NCBI GenBank assembly: GCA_031261425.1
Contig: JAISJR010000065.1
Coordinates: 1 to 54,147, forward strand
DNA: 54,147 nt
Direction of reading: 5' to 3'
Origin: Planctomycetota bacterium
Lineage (GTDB): Bacteria > Planctomycetota > SZUA-567
Shown: piece by piece, positions 42,902 to 51,141 of the stretch
How the letters are laid out: every line of letters starts with the position of its first letter
How positions within the stretch are numbered: position 1 is the stretch's first letter
Program-made: the position numbers and the translations under genes
The notes under the pieces: generated by a model
The model's database searches: none
What the model saw: the letters and a program-made list of their open reading frames with translations, nothing else
Told to the model about the DNA's origin: nothing

Positions 42902-43726
42902 ATGAAAAAGAAAATGACCGTGCCGGACTTCGCCAAATACAAAGCCGAAGGGCGCAAATTCACTTCGCTGACCGCCTACGATTACACGACCGCGAGCATC
43001 GTCAACGACAGCGACACCGACGTAATTATCGTCGGCGATTCGCTCGGCACGGTAATGCTCGGTTACGGTAGCACCGTGCCGGTAACGATGGACGAAATGT
43101 TGGCGCATTTGCGCCCGACGGCGAAAGGCGCGCCGCAGACCTTTATCGTCGGCGACCTGCCGTTCGGGTCGTATAACGCCGATGTCGCCGACGCGATTCG
43201 CAACGCGACGCTGATGATGAAAGCCGGCGCCGACGCCGTCAAATTGGAAGGCGGCGAATTTACCGAAACGATTAGCGCCGTCGTTCGCGCCGGTATTCCG
43301 GTCGTCGCGCACCTCGGTTTGACGCCGCAAACGGCGAGTCAACTCGGCGGCTATAAAGTGCAAGGCGGCTCGCCGGCGAGCGCGCAAAAATTAGTGCGAG
43401 CCGCGCAAGCCGTCGAAGCGGCGGGCGCGTTCGCGCTTGTCGTGGAATGTGTGCCGAGCGGCGTCGCCAAGGCGATTACGCGCGAATTGACCATTCCGGT
43501 GCTGGGCATCGGCGCGGGCGTGTTCGTCGATTGCCAAGTGTTGGTGTTGCAAGATATGCTGGGAATGTTCGGCGATTTCCAGCCGAAATTTGTGAAAAAA
43601 TACCGCGATTTACGCGCCGAAATGGTCGCCGCGCTCAACGAATTTCACCAAGAAACCGCCGCCGGCGCGTTCCCGACGGCGGAATACAGTTTCAACGCCG
43701 CGGTCGAAGGATTTCCTACGGAGTAG
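42902..43726 (+). CDS. panB: 3-methyl-2-oxobutanoate hydroxymethyltransferase
   Basis: 274 residues. PanB makes ketopantoate from 2-oxoisovalerate for pantothenate and CoA. Motifs include TAYDYTTASIVNDS, VGDSLGTVMLGYGSTVPVT (metal-binding Asp), MKAGADAVKLEGG and HLGLTPQ. GIGAGVFVDCQVLVLQDMLG is the C-terminal signature, with Val where Gly-Pro is usual in other species. ATG 42902 is preceded by AAAGGAGG. panC and panD are not in the window. Confidence 0.95.
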   Translation: MKKKMTVPDFAKYKAEGRKFTSLTAYDYTTASIVNDSDTDVIIVGDSLGTVMLGYGSTVPVTMDEMLAHLRPTAKGAPQTFIVGDLPFGSYNADVADAIRNATLMMKAGADAVKLEGGEFTETISAVVRAGIPVVAHLGLTPQTASQLGGYKVQGGSPASAQKLVRAAQAVEAAGAFALVVECVPSGVAKAITRELTIPVLGIGAGVFVDCQVLVLQDMLGMFGDFQPKFVKKYRDLRAEMVAALNEFHQETAAGAFPTAEYSFNAAVEGFPTE

Positions 43727-43784
43727 GCGCCTCACGCGACGTTTGAATAGACCGGAGTTTATTGCCGACTGACGGCGACGTTTT

Positions 43785-43910
43785 TAATTCACAATTCACA
43801 ATTAAAAATTAACAATTAGAAAACGGTTAAAATTTATTTCTATATTCGCGGAGCGATTTTATCAATCAAACTCCACAATTGTTAATTGTTAATTTTTAAT
43901 TGTTAATTAA
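43785..43910. repeat. A-type heptad palindrome between convergent panB and pyrH
   Basis: Arms mix CAATTCACAATT and TTGTTAA/TTTTTAA units; the centre is ATTCGCGGAGCGAT with AATCAAACTCCACA. It supplies the pyrH stop (43907-43909). Confidence 0.85.
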
Positions 43911-44626
43911 GAACTCGCCGCGACGACCTTTGTCCCTAACGCTTCGCCGTTGATGAGGCGCAGGGTCGCGCCGGCTTGTTTCAGCGAATACACGGCAATC
44001 GCCAGATTGTTTTCGCGGCACATCGTGAACGCCGTCGCGTCCATCACTTGCAAATGTTGCGCGAGGCAGTCGTCGTAGGTCAGCGCGTCGTATTTTTGCG
44101 CGGTCGGGTCTTTCAGCGGGTCGGCGGTGTAAATGCCGTCAACCTTCGTGGCTTTGAGCAGGACTTCGCAACCGAGTTCCACCGCGCGCAACGCCGCCGC
44201 CGTGTCCGTCGTAAAATACGGATTGCCGGTGCCGCCCGCCAAAATCACCACCCGCCCTTTTTCCAAATGCCGAATCGCGCGGCGGCGGATATACGCCTCG
44301 GCGACCATCGGCGACTGCAACGCCGACAACACCCGCGTCGGCATCCCGATATTTTCAATCACGCTCTGCAACGCCAGCGCGTTGATGACCGTCGCCATCA
44401 TCCCCATATAGTCGCCGGTGCCGCGCTCGATACCGAGCGAGGTGATTTGATTGCCACGTAAGAAATTCCCGCCGCCGATGACGACCGCGACCTCGACGCC
44501 CGCCTTCGCCGTCTCCGCGACTTCGTCCGCGATGCGGCGAATGGCTTGCTGGTCCAATCCGACGCCCTTTTCTCCGCCCAACGCTTCGCCCGACAATTTC
44601 AACATTACCCGCCGATAGTTTGCCAT
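43907..44626 (-). CDS. pyrH: UMP kinase
   Basis: 239 residues. It phosphorylates UMP with ATP, a step of pyrimidine synthesis. Motifs of the hexameric bacterial type are present: VMLKLSGEALGG, VIGGGNFLRG, TGDYMGMMATVINALALQ and AGGTGNPYFTTDTAAALRA. ATG 44626 has AAGGGA upstream. It lies downstream of rpoZ with a terminator between. The stop is in an A-type repeat. Confidence 0.97.
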   Translation of the reverse strand: MANYRRVMLKLSGEALGGEKGVGLDQQAIRRIADEVAETAKAGVEVAVVIGGGNFLRGNQITSLGIERGTGDYMGMMATVINALALQSVIENIGMPTRVLSALQSPMVAEAYIRRRAIRHLEKGRVVILAGGTGNPYFTTDTAAALRAVELGCEVLLKATKVDGIYTADPLKDPTAQKYDALTYDDCLAQHLQVMDATAFTMCRENNLAIAVYSLKQAGATLRLINGEALGTKVVAASS

Positions 44627-44646
44627 AATCGTATCCCTTGCAACCA

Positions 44647-44673
44647 TAAAAAAACGGCGGACTGAGCCGCCGT
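44647..44673 (-). terminator. Terminator between rpoZ and pyrH
   Basis: On the minus strand ACGGCGG pairs with CCGCCGT over a short loop and is followed by seven Ts. It lies 17 bases beyond rpoZ and 20 before the pyrH ATG, so it could attenuate rather than fully stop transcription. Confidence 0.85.
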
Positions 44674-44689
44674 CAGAAAAAATAAATTT

Positions 44690-44983
44690 TTATTCTTCCT
44701 CACTGCCGCCGCCAATGCCCAAATAATCGGTTTCGCCGCCGGCGTCGTGCAGGTCAATGTCCTCGGTCGAATGCACTTCCAATTTGATTAAATCTTTCTG
44801 AATTTCACGACAGACCGCCGCGAGCAACGCCTCTTCGGGCTGACGGTCAACGAGCAACGGCGCGCCGTGGTGAATGTCTTGAAGACGTTGCGAAATCAGC
44901 CGCGTCAGACGAAATTTGCCGCCGACTTTTTCGGCGAGCGCGTCGTGCGGAATGTTCGAGAGCGATTCGTAAGTGGAAAGCAC
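44690..44983 (-). CDS. rpoZ: RNA polymerase omega subunit
   Basis: 97 residues. The conserved region GGKFRLTRLISQRLQDIHHGA (read in parts) followed by PEEALLAAVCREIQ corresponds to the omega fold that helps assemble the beta' subunit. It starts with GTG at 44983, with AGAAGGAG upstream. The tail is acidic (GGGSEEE). Confidence 0.88.
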   Translation of the reverse strand: MLSTYESLSNIPHDALAEKVGGKFRLTRLISQRLQDIHHGAPLLVDRQPEEALLAAVCREIQKDLIKLEVHSTEDIDLHDAGGETDYLGIGGGSEEE

Positions 44984-45031
44984 AGGCGGACTCCTTCTTC
45001 TTAAAATAGAGTTGTTCGGTAACCTCTAAAA

Positions 45032-45165
45032 TAATTAAAAATTACAAATTAAAAATTAAAAATTGAAGAGGAGTTTGACGGTCAAAGATTCGCTTCGCGA
45101 ACGCTTGCGGATTTGAAAATAAAAACTCCGCCATTTTTAATTTTTAATTTGTAATTTTTAATTGC
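45032..45165. repeat. A-type heptad palindrome, longer core
   Basis: Standard TTTTTAA/TTTGTAA arms; core GAGGAGTTTGACGGTC, ATTCGCTTCGCGAACGC and an extra CTTGCGGATTTG. Confidence 0.88.
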
Positions 45166-45179
45166 TCTTTTATTGCACT

Positions 45180-45413
45180 TTACTCGGACTCGTTTTCCGG
45201 TCGCGGCGCGCGTTCGATGCACCGCAATTCGACGGCTTTTTTGCCTTTTTCGCCGTCGGCGAGTTCGTATTCGACGCGGTCGTCGGGGAAGAGGCGCCGC
45301 TCCTGCCCCGCCGCCAATCCGGTAAAGTGCAGAAAAATATCGCCGCCGTCATCTGCGGTGATAAATCCGTATCCCTTCGACGGACTGAACCATTTAACGC
45401 GACCGAGCGGCAT
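45180..45413 (-). CDS. Cold-shock domain protein
   Basis: 77 residues. GRVKWFSPSKGYGFITADD contains the RNP1 motif KGYGFI and DIFLHF is the RNP2 strand (usually VFVH). Small cold-shock proteins bind single-stranded nucleic acid and melt mRNA structure. The C-terminus is charged. It is single, with an A-type repeat on each side. Confidence 0.9.
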   Translation of the reverse strand: MPLGRVKWFSPSKGYGFITADDGGDIFLHFTGLAAGQERRLFPDDRVEYELADGEKGKKAVELRCIERAPRPENESE

Positions 45414-45501
45414 TTCCGACCCTCGAAAATATCAAGGGCGCTATTTGATTGAATTTCGTTATTGAGTCAATGGACGCGGCGCGTATGGTCGAATTGACGT
45501 T

Positions 45502-45626
45502 CAATTACGAATTAAAAATTAAAAATTAGAAATTAAAAATTTCGGAGTTTGATTTTCAAATTCGCGAAACGTATTTTTGATAATTACTCCACAATTTTTA
45601 ATTTTTAATTTGTAATTTTTAATTGA
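45502..45626. repeat. A-type heptad palindrome, full copy
   Basis: Arms TTTTTAA/TTTGTAA with TTTCTAA variants; core CGGAGTTTGATTTTC and ATTCGCGAAACG, then TTGATAATTACTCCA. Confidence 0.88.
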
Positions 45627-45676
45627 ACGCACGCCACCGTGAGTGAAAAAATGACGTATTTTACAGGAGCCAAAAA

Positions 45677-46378
45677 ATGTTCTCCCTGATTGTCCCCGCG
45701 CACAACGAAGCCAAGACGTTATTGCCGACCTTGCAGGCGCTAGCGAACCAAACGTTGGATTATGAAATTGTCGTCGCGTGCAACGGTTGTGACGACGACA
45801 CGCCGGCGTTGGCGCGCGCTTTCGCCGCGCAAAATCCGCGCGTCCGCGTCGTCGAAAGCGAAAAGGCGGGGATGTCGTGGGGAAAAAATTTCGGCGCGGC
45901 GAACAGTCGCGGCGAGATTTTGGTTTTTATCGACGCCGACACGCGCTTGCCGCCGACGGCGCTCGTGGAAATCGCGCGCGCGCTCGCCGGCAAAGAGCGC
46001 GTCATCGGCACGATGGCGGGCGCGCCGGACCGCGGCGGACCGGTCGTGCGCGTTTGTTTTGCCGTTGCCAACTGGTTCACGCGCCGCCAAAAAGTGCACG
46101 CGCCGGGCGGCGTCATGGTGATGCACCGCGCCGTGTGGGAACAATGCCGCTTCGACGAAAATTTGCCGCAAGGCACCAGTAGCGATTTAATAATGCGCGC
46201 CCGCGCGCTCGGCGCGGAATACGTGTTTATCGGGCGCGTCAAAGCGGTAACGTCAATTCGCCGCTTTGAGAAAACCGGCATCGTCGGACAGATGCTCGCG
46301 TGGCGGAAAAATCATCGGGACTTGCGCCGCCACCGCCGCGCCGCCGTCGCCGGTCGGGAATACGAGAATGTGCGGTAG
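45677..46378 (+). CDS. Family 2 glycosyltransferase
   Basis: 233 residues. SLIVPAHNEAKTLLPTL, ACNGCDDDTPALA and VFIDADTRLPPTAL give the GT-A fold and DxD metal site. APGGVMVMHRAVWEQCRFDE is the acceptor-side segment. It is short and has no membrane helix. The C-terminal Arg/His-rich tail may be peripheral to the membrane. AGGAGC precedes the ATG. Sugar and acceptor are unknown. Confidence 0.85.
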   Translation: MFSLIVPAHNEAKTLLPTLQALANQTLDYEIVVACNGCDDDTPALARAFAAQNPRVRVVESEKAGMSWGKNFGAANSRGEILVFIDADTRLPPTALVEIARALAGKERVIGTMAGAPDRGGPVVRVCFAVANWFTRRQKVHAPGGVMVMHRAVWEQCRFDENLPQGTSSDLIMRARALGAEYVFIGRVKAVTSIRRFEKTGIVGQMLAWRKNHRDLRRHRRAAVAGREYENVR

Positions 46379-46613
46379 CGCGAATGAGCAGAGGACAGTG
46401 AGCAGTGGGCAGTTTTCGGCGGCAATTTATTGCCGCCGATTTGAAATGCGCGAAGCGCGGCGGACTTCAATAGCCCGCCGTTTTAACGGCGGGAAACAGT
46501 GGGCAATTTACTGCCGCCGATTGCAAGGCGCGAAGCGCGGCGAATTACGGCGTCATCGTCGCCAACCAAATCGAAAATTATTTGCCGCCGCGATAAATTT
46601 CTTGCCTCTTTAC

Positions 46614-46627
46614 GGGGGGGGGGGGGG
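46614..46627 (+). repeat. Poly-G tract, 14 bases
   Basis: TTTACG followed by 13 more Gs. A near-identical context (CTTACG plus G run) occurs at 53834, inside a gene start. No gene is evident here. Confidence 0.9.
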
Positions 46628-46725
46628 ATTACTATACAATGCGACATTCGACCGTTTTTTTTGATGACCAAATAAAATAATTACGAATTAAAAATTACGA
46701 ATTACGAATAGACCTGTCTGATAAT

Positions 46726-46958
46726 CTCCGACAGTCGCCGCGAAGCGGCAGAGCGTAACAGCCCAGCCCAAAGGAAAATCGGCTTTTTGATTTTCCGGCG
46801 GGCTGGGACGTTGCCGGAAACATATCGGCGCTCTGTAAGAGCAATGGAAATTTCCGGCACTGCCCTTGCAGGGCGCGTATTTATTGGCAACGTTTTTACC
46901 CAGCGCGTTGCGCTGGGCTGTTACGCTCCGCCCCTTGCGGGGCGCACGGTCGGGATAA
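46726..46958 (-). repeat. F-type structured element, copy 2 (inverted)
   Basis: Read on the minus strand it repeats the F-type element of 28812-29042: GCCCAGCGCAACGCGCTGGG, CGCCCTGCAAGGGC, GCTCTTACAGAGCG and CCGGAAAATCAAA in the same order, with CGACTGTCGG at the end. Confidence 0.85.
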
Positions 46959-47068
46959 TTTAGCAAAACATCTCCGTAATTTGGAAGGCGCACTAACCTT
47001 CGCCATTCGCAATTTTTAATTTGTAATTAAACTCACTTACCCACCGTCTAAATAGAAAGGATTTTCCT

Positions 47069-48880
47069 ATGTCTCTACGTCTGAAAATTATTCTCGGTTT
47101 TTTGGTGGTGATTGCCGTAACCGTGGCGCTCTCGGCGACCGTCGTCGTTTTAGGCGCCAAGCAAGCCGAACGCGCGCAAGCGCTTGCCGCCGCCGACCTC
47201 CCGCAAGCCAATTACGCTTCCGATTTACGCGCGGCGGTGTTCAACGCCGGTTACAATTTCCGCGCCTATCAATACACGTTCGACCCGCAGATATACCAAG
47301 CCGGCGTCGCGGCGTTGGACCAAGCCGACGCGGCGCTCGCGTCGTTGACGCAACTCGCCGCCGCGCGCCCCGACGACTTGCCGAAACTCGTCGCCTTCCT
47401 CCCGCGACTGACCGCGCAGTTGAAAAAATATCGCGAACTCTCCGTCGCCATTCGCGAGAACGCGGATAAATTTTTGGTGCAGAACGCCAAGCAACGCGAA
47501 GCGGGAAGCGCGGTCGAAAAAACGCTCGCCGATTATTACGCCGGTTATCGCGCGCTCGCGGCGAAAGAAACCGAGACCGCCAATCAACCCGCGTTAGCCC
47601 GCCGTTTCGACCGTTACGTAACCGGTCTGCGGCAGACGCGCATGGTCACCGGCGCGCGGTGCGACGCCGCCCTCGCGGACGGCTCCGACAATCCGACCGA
47701 ACGCGCGCAACTTTACGCCGCGGTGAAAGAAGACATCGGCGCCCTGCTCGAAGAATTCCGTAAAACCCGCGCCACCACGTCGTTGCCCGACTGGCAACAA
47801 AAAGCCGACGGACTTATCGCCACGCTCGACCCGTGGTTGCAATTGATTGTGGAAGACGAGCAGGTGGGCAACCGGATTTTGGCGTTAGCCGCCGAGCGCG
47901 CGTCGGCGTATCGGGAAATGCTCCGGCTCGGCGGGGAATTGTCCGCCGACGCGGTGGCGAACGCCGCCGCGTCCGCCGCCGAAACCGAACGCAACGCGAC
48001 GGTGATGCTTGATAGCGCCGTTATCGCCGGCGGCGGCGCGCTGGTGGTCGGCGTGTGGTTGGCGTTGTTTTTGTCCGGTTATATCGCGCGCGCCATCACG
48101 AAAATTACCACCTCGCTCCACGCGAGCGCCGCGGACGCGCAACGGGCGACTTCGCAAATCGCCGACAGCGCGACGACGCAGGCGGAATCCGCCGTCGAAC
48201 AGGCGGCGTCTTTCCACAAAAGCGAAGACGCTTTGCGCCGGATGACGGACAGCGCGAAAGCCAGCGCGGAAAACGCCAAAGCCACCAGCGAAACGACCGG
48301 TAAAAACACGCAGGCGATTGCGGCGGGCGCGGACGCGGTCGGCAAAATGCAGGAGGCGATGAACGGAATTAACGAGTCGTCGGAAAAAATCGGGCAGATT
48401 ATCAAGACGATTGAACAAATCGCGTTTCAGACCAACTTGCTCGCGTTGAACGCGGCGGTCGAAGCGGCGCGGGCGGGCGACGCGGGCAAAGGATTCGCGG
48501 TGGTGGCGGAAGAAGTCCGCAACCTCGCCGGACGCTCGGCGGAAGCGGCGCGGAACACGACTTCGTTGATTGGCGAGACGGTCAATCGGGTGCGTAACGG
48601 CGCGGAAATCGCCGGTCAGTTGAGCGCGAGTTTCAAGGAAATCGAAGACGGCTCGACCGTCGCCGCCGGACTGATTGGCAAAATTGTCGCCACGGTGGAG
48701 GAGCAGGCGGAGCAGACGGAAATCGTTTCAAAGGAAATCGCGACGCTTCAACAAATCACCGACCGCGACGCCGCGGGCACCGAAGAATTGGCGGCGTCCT
48801 CGGAGGAACTCGCCGCCCAAATGCAAACGCAGGAATCGCTCGTCAAACAATTGGCGGCGCTAGTTACGGGGGGAAAGTAA
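47069..48880 (+). CDS. Methyl-accepting chemotaxis protein
   Basis: 603 residues. Membrane helices at about 7-30 and 318-340 flank a helical periplasmic sensor. No clear HAMP domain follows. The cytoplasmic hairpin tip [20 protein letters not shown] then [20 protein letters not shown] is the invariant CheW/CheA-binding motif. Paired Glu/Ala-rich methylation helices lie on either side (for example [20 protein letters not shown]). It feeds the CheA-CheY pathway and the flagellar switch proteins encoded at 3-8 kb. AAAGGA precedes the ATG. The stop is fused to an A-type repeat. Confidence 0.96.
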   Translation: MSLRLKIILGFLVVIAVTVALSATVVVLGAKQAERAQALAAADLPQANYASDLRAAVFNAGYNFRAYQYTFDPQIYQAGVAALDQADAALASLTQLAAARPDDLPKLVAFLPRLTAQLKKYRELSVAIRENADKFLVQNAKQREAGSAVEKTLADYYAGYRALAAKETETANQPALARRFDRYVTGLRQTRMVTGARCDAALADGSDNPTERAQLYAAVKEDIGALLEEFRKTRATTSLPDWQQKADGLIATLDPWLQLIVEDEQVGNRILALAAERASAYREMLRLGGELSADAVANAAASAAETERNATVMLDSAVIAGGGALVVGVWLALFLSGYIARAITKITTSLHASAADAQRATSQIADSATTQAESAVEQAASFHKSEDALRRMTDSAKASAENAKATSETTGKNTQAIAAGADAVGKMQEAMNGINESSEKIGQIIKTIEQIAFQTNLLALNAAVEAARAGDAGKGFAVVAEEVRNLAGRSAEAARNTTSLIGETVNRVRNGAEIAGQLSASFKEIEDGSTVAAGLIGKIVATVEEQAEQTEIVSKEIATLQQITDRDAAGTEELAASSEELAAQMQTQESLVKQLAALVTGGK

Positions 48881-48917
48881 TTAACAATTAACAATTAAAA
48901 ATTGACAATTAACAATG
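48881..48917. repeat. A-type half arm (TTGTTAA subtype)
   Basis: TTAACAATTAACAATT units directly after the MCP stop; no inverted partner. Confidence 0.75.
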
Positions 48918-48970
48918 TAAGAGTCATTGCTAAACGCCGGCGATTTTATTTAAGTGGTTCCATATTAAGT

Positions 48971-49156
48971 GGCTCTATTCAATTGCCACGCCTTTTAAGG
49001 CGTGGTCGGCGGTCAAAAAAGAAAAAGGGCTTTAGCCCAAAATAAAAAATGTGGTCTAATTCTATTGGCTTTAGCCAAACCATTGGTTTGGGCTAAAGCC
49101 CATTTTTTAGAGAGGCGCTAACCACGCCCTGAAGGGCGTGGCAATTGAATAGAGCA
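48971..49156. repeat. E-type inverted pair enclosing GGGCTTTAGCCC hairpins
   Basis: E-type copy 3 (48971-49008, minus orientation) and copy 4 (49118-49156, plus) are inverted. Between them are GGGCTTTAGCCC and the long hairpin TGGCTTTAGCCAAACC/GGTTTGGGCTAAAGCC. Copy 4 overlaps the end of rfbB. Confidence 0.88.
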
Positions 49157-50140
49157 TTCCCCGCCGCTCGCCGCCAAATACCATTCCACAGTTTTCACGA
49201 TGCCGGTGTCAAAGGATTCTTGCGCCTGCCAGCCGAGGCGCGTCGCCAACTTGGTCGCGTCGATGGCGTAGCGGCGGTCATGCCCCGGACGGTCGGCGAC
49301 AAAAGTTATTTGCTCTTTATACGAGACGGCGCGGGGTCGGCGTTCGTCCAAAACGGCGCAAATCGCGGCGACGATTTCGAGGTTGGTCCGCTCGTTTTTC
49401 CCGCCGATGTTGTAAGTTTCGCCCGCGGCGCCGCGGTGGAAAATCAAGTCAATCGCCCGACAGTGGTCGAGGACGTAGAGCCAGTCGCGGACGTTTTTCC
49501 CGTCGCCGTAAAGCGGAATGTTTTCGCCGGACAACGCCTTGCGGATAATCGTCGGAATCAATTTTTCCGCGTGTTGTTTCGGACCGTAGTTGTTACTGCA
49601 ATTGCTGATGGTCGCGTCGATGCCGTAGGTGTGATGAAAGGCGCGCGCCAGCATATCGCTTGCCGCCTTGCTCGCCGAATAGGGGCTGTTCGGCGCGTAG
49701 GGCGTGGCTTCGGTGAACAAGCCGGTCGCGCCGAGCGAGCCATAGACCTCGTCGGTGGAAATATGGTGAAAGCGGCGTTTCTCGCCGCGCCAATGCGCGC
49801 GCGCGGCGTCAAGGAGCGTGAACGCGCCAAGCACGTTGGTCTCGACAAACGCCCGCGGATTGGCAATCGAATTATCGACGTGGGACTCCGCCGCAAAATG
49901 AATCACGCCGTCGAAGTCGTATCGGGCAAACAGCGCCGACACCAGCGCGGCGTCGCCGATGTCGCCTTTGACAAACGCATAATTTTTGACGCCCGCCATT
50001 TCGCGCAAATTCGCCAAATCGCCCGCGTAGGTCAGCAAGTCGAGATTCACTAAAAAATAGTCCGGGTATTTCGCGGCGAAATACGGCACGAAATTCGAGC
50101 CGATAAAGCCCGCGCCGCCGGTGATGAGAATGGATTTCAT
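49118..50140 (-). CDS. rfbB: dTDP-glucose 4,6-dehydratase
   Basis: 340 residues, second enzyme of dTDP-L-rhamnose synthesis. NAD-binding GGAGFIGSNFV, catalytic YSASKAASD (Tyr-x-x-x-Lys), FHHISTDEVYGSLG and NYGPKQHAEKLIPTII are all present. ATG 50140 starts the canonical KSILITGGAG. The last dozen residues (SIQLPRPSGRG) are not part of the family and are encoded by an E-type repeat. Confidence 0.96.
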   Translation of the reverse strand: MKSILITGGAGFIGSNFVPYFAAKYPDYFLVNLDLLTYAGDLANLREMAGVKNYAFVKGDIGDAALVSALFARYDFDGVIHFAAESHVDNSIANPRAFVETNVLGAFTLLDAARAHWRGEKRRFHHISTDEVYGSLGATGLFTEATPYAPNSPYSASKAASDMLARAFHHTYGIDATISNCSNNYGPKQHAEKLIPTIIRKALSGENIPLYGDGKNVRDWLYVLDHCRAIDLIFHRGAAGETYNIGGKNERTNLEIVAAICAVLDERRPRAVSYKEQITFVADRPGHDRRYAIDATKLATRLGWQAQESFDTGIVKTVEWYLAASGGECSIQLPRPSGRG

Positions 50141-50194
50141 TGGCGTTGTTTCCGATCTGTTTGAGGAAGAAATGGCGACGTCGGCACATTTAAT

Positions 50195-50318
50195 CAATTA
50201 AAAATTACAAATTAAAAATTAAAAATCGTGGAGTAGTTATCAAGATTGCGCGAAGCGAATTTGAAAATCAAACTCCGCCATTTTTAATTTTTAATTTTTA
50301 ATTCTTAATTCTTAATTA
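50195..50318. repeat. A-type heptad palindrome between rfbD and rfbB
   Basis: TTTTTAA arms; core CGTGGAGTAGTTATC, GCGCGAAGCG and AATCAAACTCCGCCA. It contains the rfbD stop. Confidence 0.9.
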
Positions 50319-51141
50319 TTTTTTCAAGGCACCGGCGCAAACTCGCCTCCCAATGCGAAATTTCCAAGCCGAAATCGCGCTTAATTTTCGCCTTGTTCAG
50401 CACGGAATAAGGCGGACGCGCGGCGCGGCGCGGGTAGTCCTTCGTTTCAATCGGGCGAACTTTCGCGGGCAGGCGGGAGAGTTCCATAATCTTAGTCGCA
50501 AAGTCAAACCAACTGCATACGCCCTCGTTCGTGAAATGATAAATTTCGCGCGCGCCGTTTTTTATTTGCGGCAGAATTTTGACGATGGCGGCGGCAAGGT
50601 CGCCGGCGTAGGTCGGCGTGCCGATTTGGTCAAAAATCACGTTCACGTCGCCGCGCTCAGCGCCGAGACGGCGCATCGTTTGGACGAAATTTTTCCCGTA
50701 TTCGGAATAGAGCCACGCCGTCCGAATGACCACGGCGGTCTCGGCGTTCGCCAACACCGCCCGCTCGCCGTCAAGTTTGGTTTTGCCGTAAACCGAAAGC
50801 GGCGCGGGCGAGCCGTTTTCGTCGTAGGGAAAATGCGCCTTGCCGGCGAAAACATAGTCGGTCGAAAGATGGATAATCCGCCGCCCGTATTTCGCCAACC
50901 GTCTGGCGGCGACCGCGTTCAACGCCGCCGCGAGTTCCGGTTCGTCCTCGGCGCCGTCAACGTTCGTGTAGGCGGCGCAGTTGATGACGCCGTCGATTTT
51001 GTTTTGGGCGAAAAATTCGGCGACGGCGGCTTCGTCCGTAACGTCCAATTCATCGCGGTCGGCGTAGATTGCGGGCGCGGCGCCGAGCGCGGCGCGCAGA
51101 CAACGCCCCAATTGACCGTTCGCGCCGGTGATTAGCCACAT
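50305..51141 (-). CDS. rfbD: dTDP-4-dehydrorhamnose reductase
   Basis: 278 residues. It performs the last reduction to dTDP-L-rhamnose. MWLITGANGQLGRCL is the NADPH-binding front; VINCAAYTNVDGAEDEPE and YVFAGKAHFPYDE are family motifs, and SVYGKTKLDGERAV holds Tyr-x-x-x-Lys. ATG 51141 has AAGGAG upstream and overlaps the rfbC stop by ten bases, suggesting coupled translation. The stop lies in an A-type repeat. Confidence 0.95.
   Translation of the reverse strand: MWLITGANGQLGRCLRAALGAAPAIYADRDELDVTDEAAVAEFFAQNKIDGVINCAAYTNVDGAEDEPELAAALNAVAARRLAKYGRRIIHLSTDYVFAGKAHFPYDENGSPAPLSVYGKTKLDGERAVLANAETAVVIRTAWLYSEYGKNFVQTMRRLGAERGDVNVIFDQIGTPTYAGDLAAAIVKILPQIKNGAREIYHFTNEGVCSWFDFATKIMELSRLPAKVRPIETKDYPRRAARPPYSVLNKAKIKRDFGLEISHWEASLRRCLEKIIKN

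Larger units (their letters stand above)
46379..47068. other. Long spacer with D-type repeat, poly-G tract and F-type element
   Basis: About 690 bases with no credible gene. D-type GAGCAGAGGACAGTGAGCAG at 46384-46413; two related blocks with TTGCCGCCGAT and GCGCGAAGCGCGG (46420-46545); G14 at 46614-46627; an A-type fragment (46678-46710); the F-type element 46726-46958; another half A arm (47008-47031). Confidence 0.65.

Noticed and set aside
46266-46664. Open frame of 132 residues through the poly-G tract
   Set aside because: It begins inside the glycosyltransferase gene in another frame and is made of repeat DNA.
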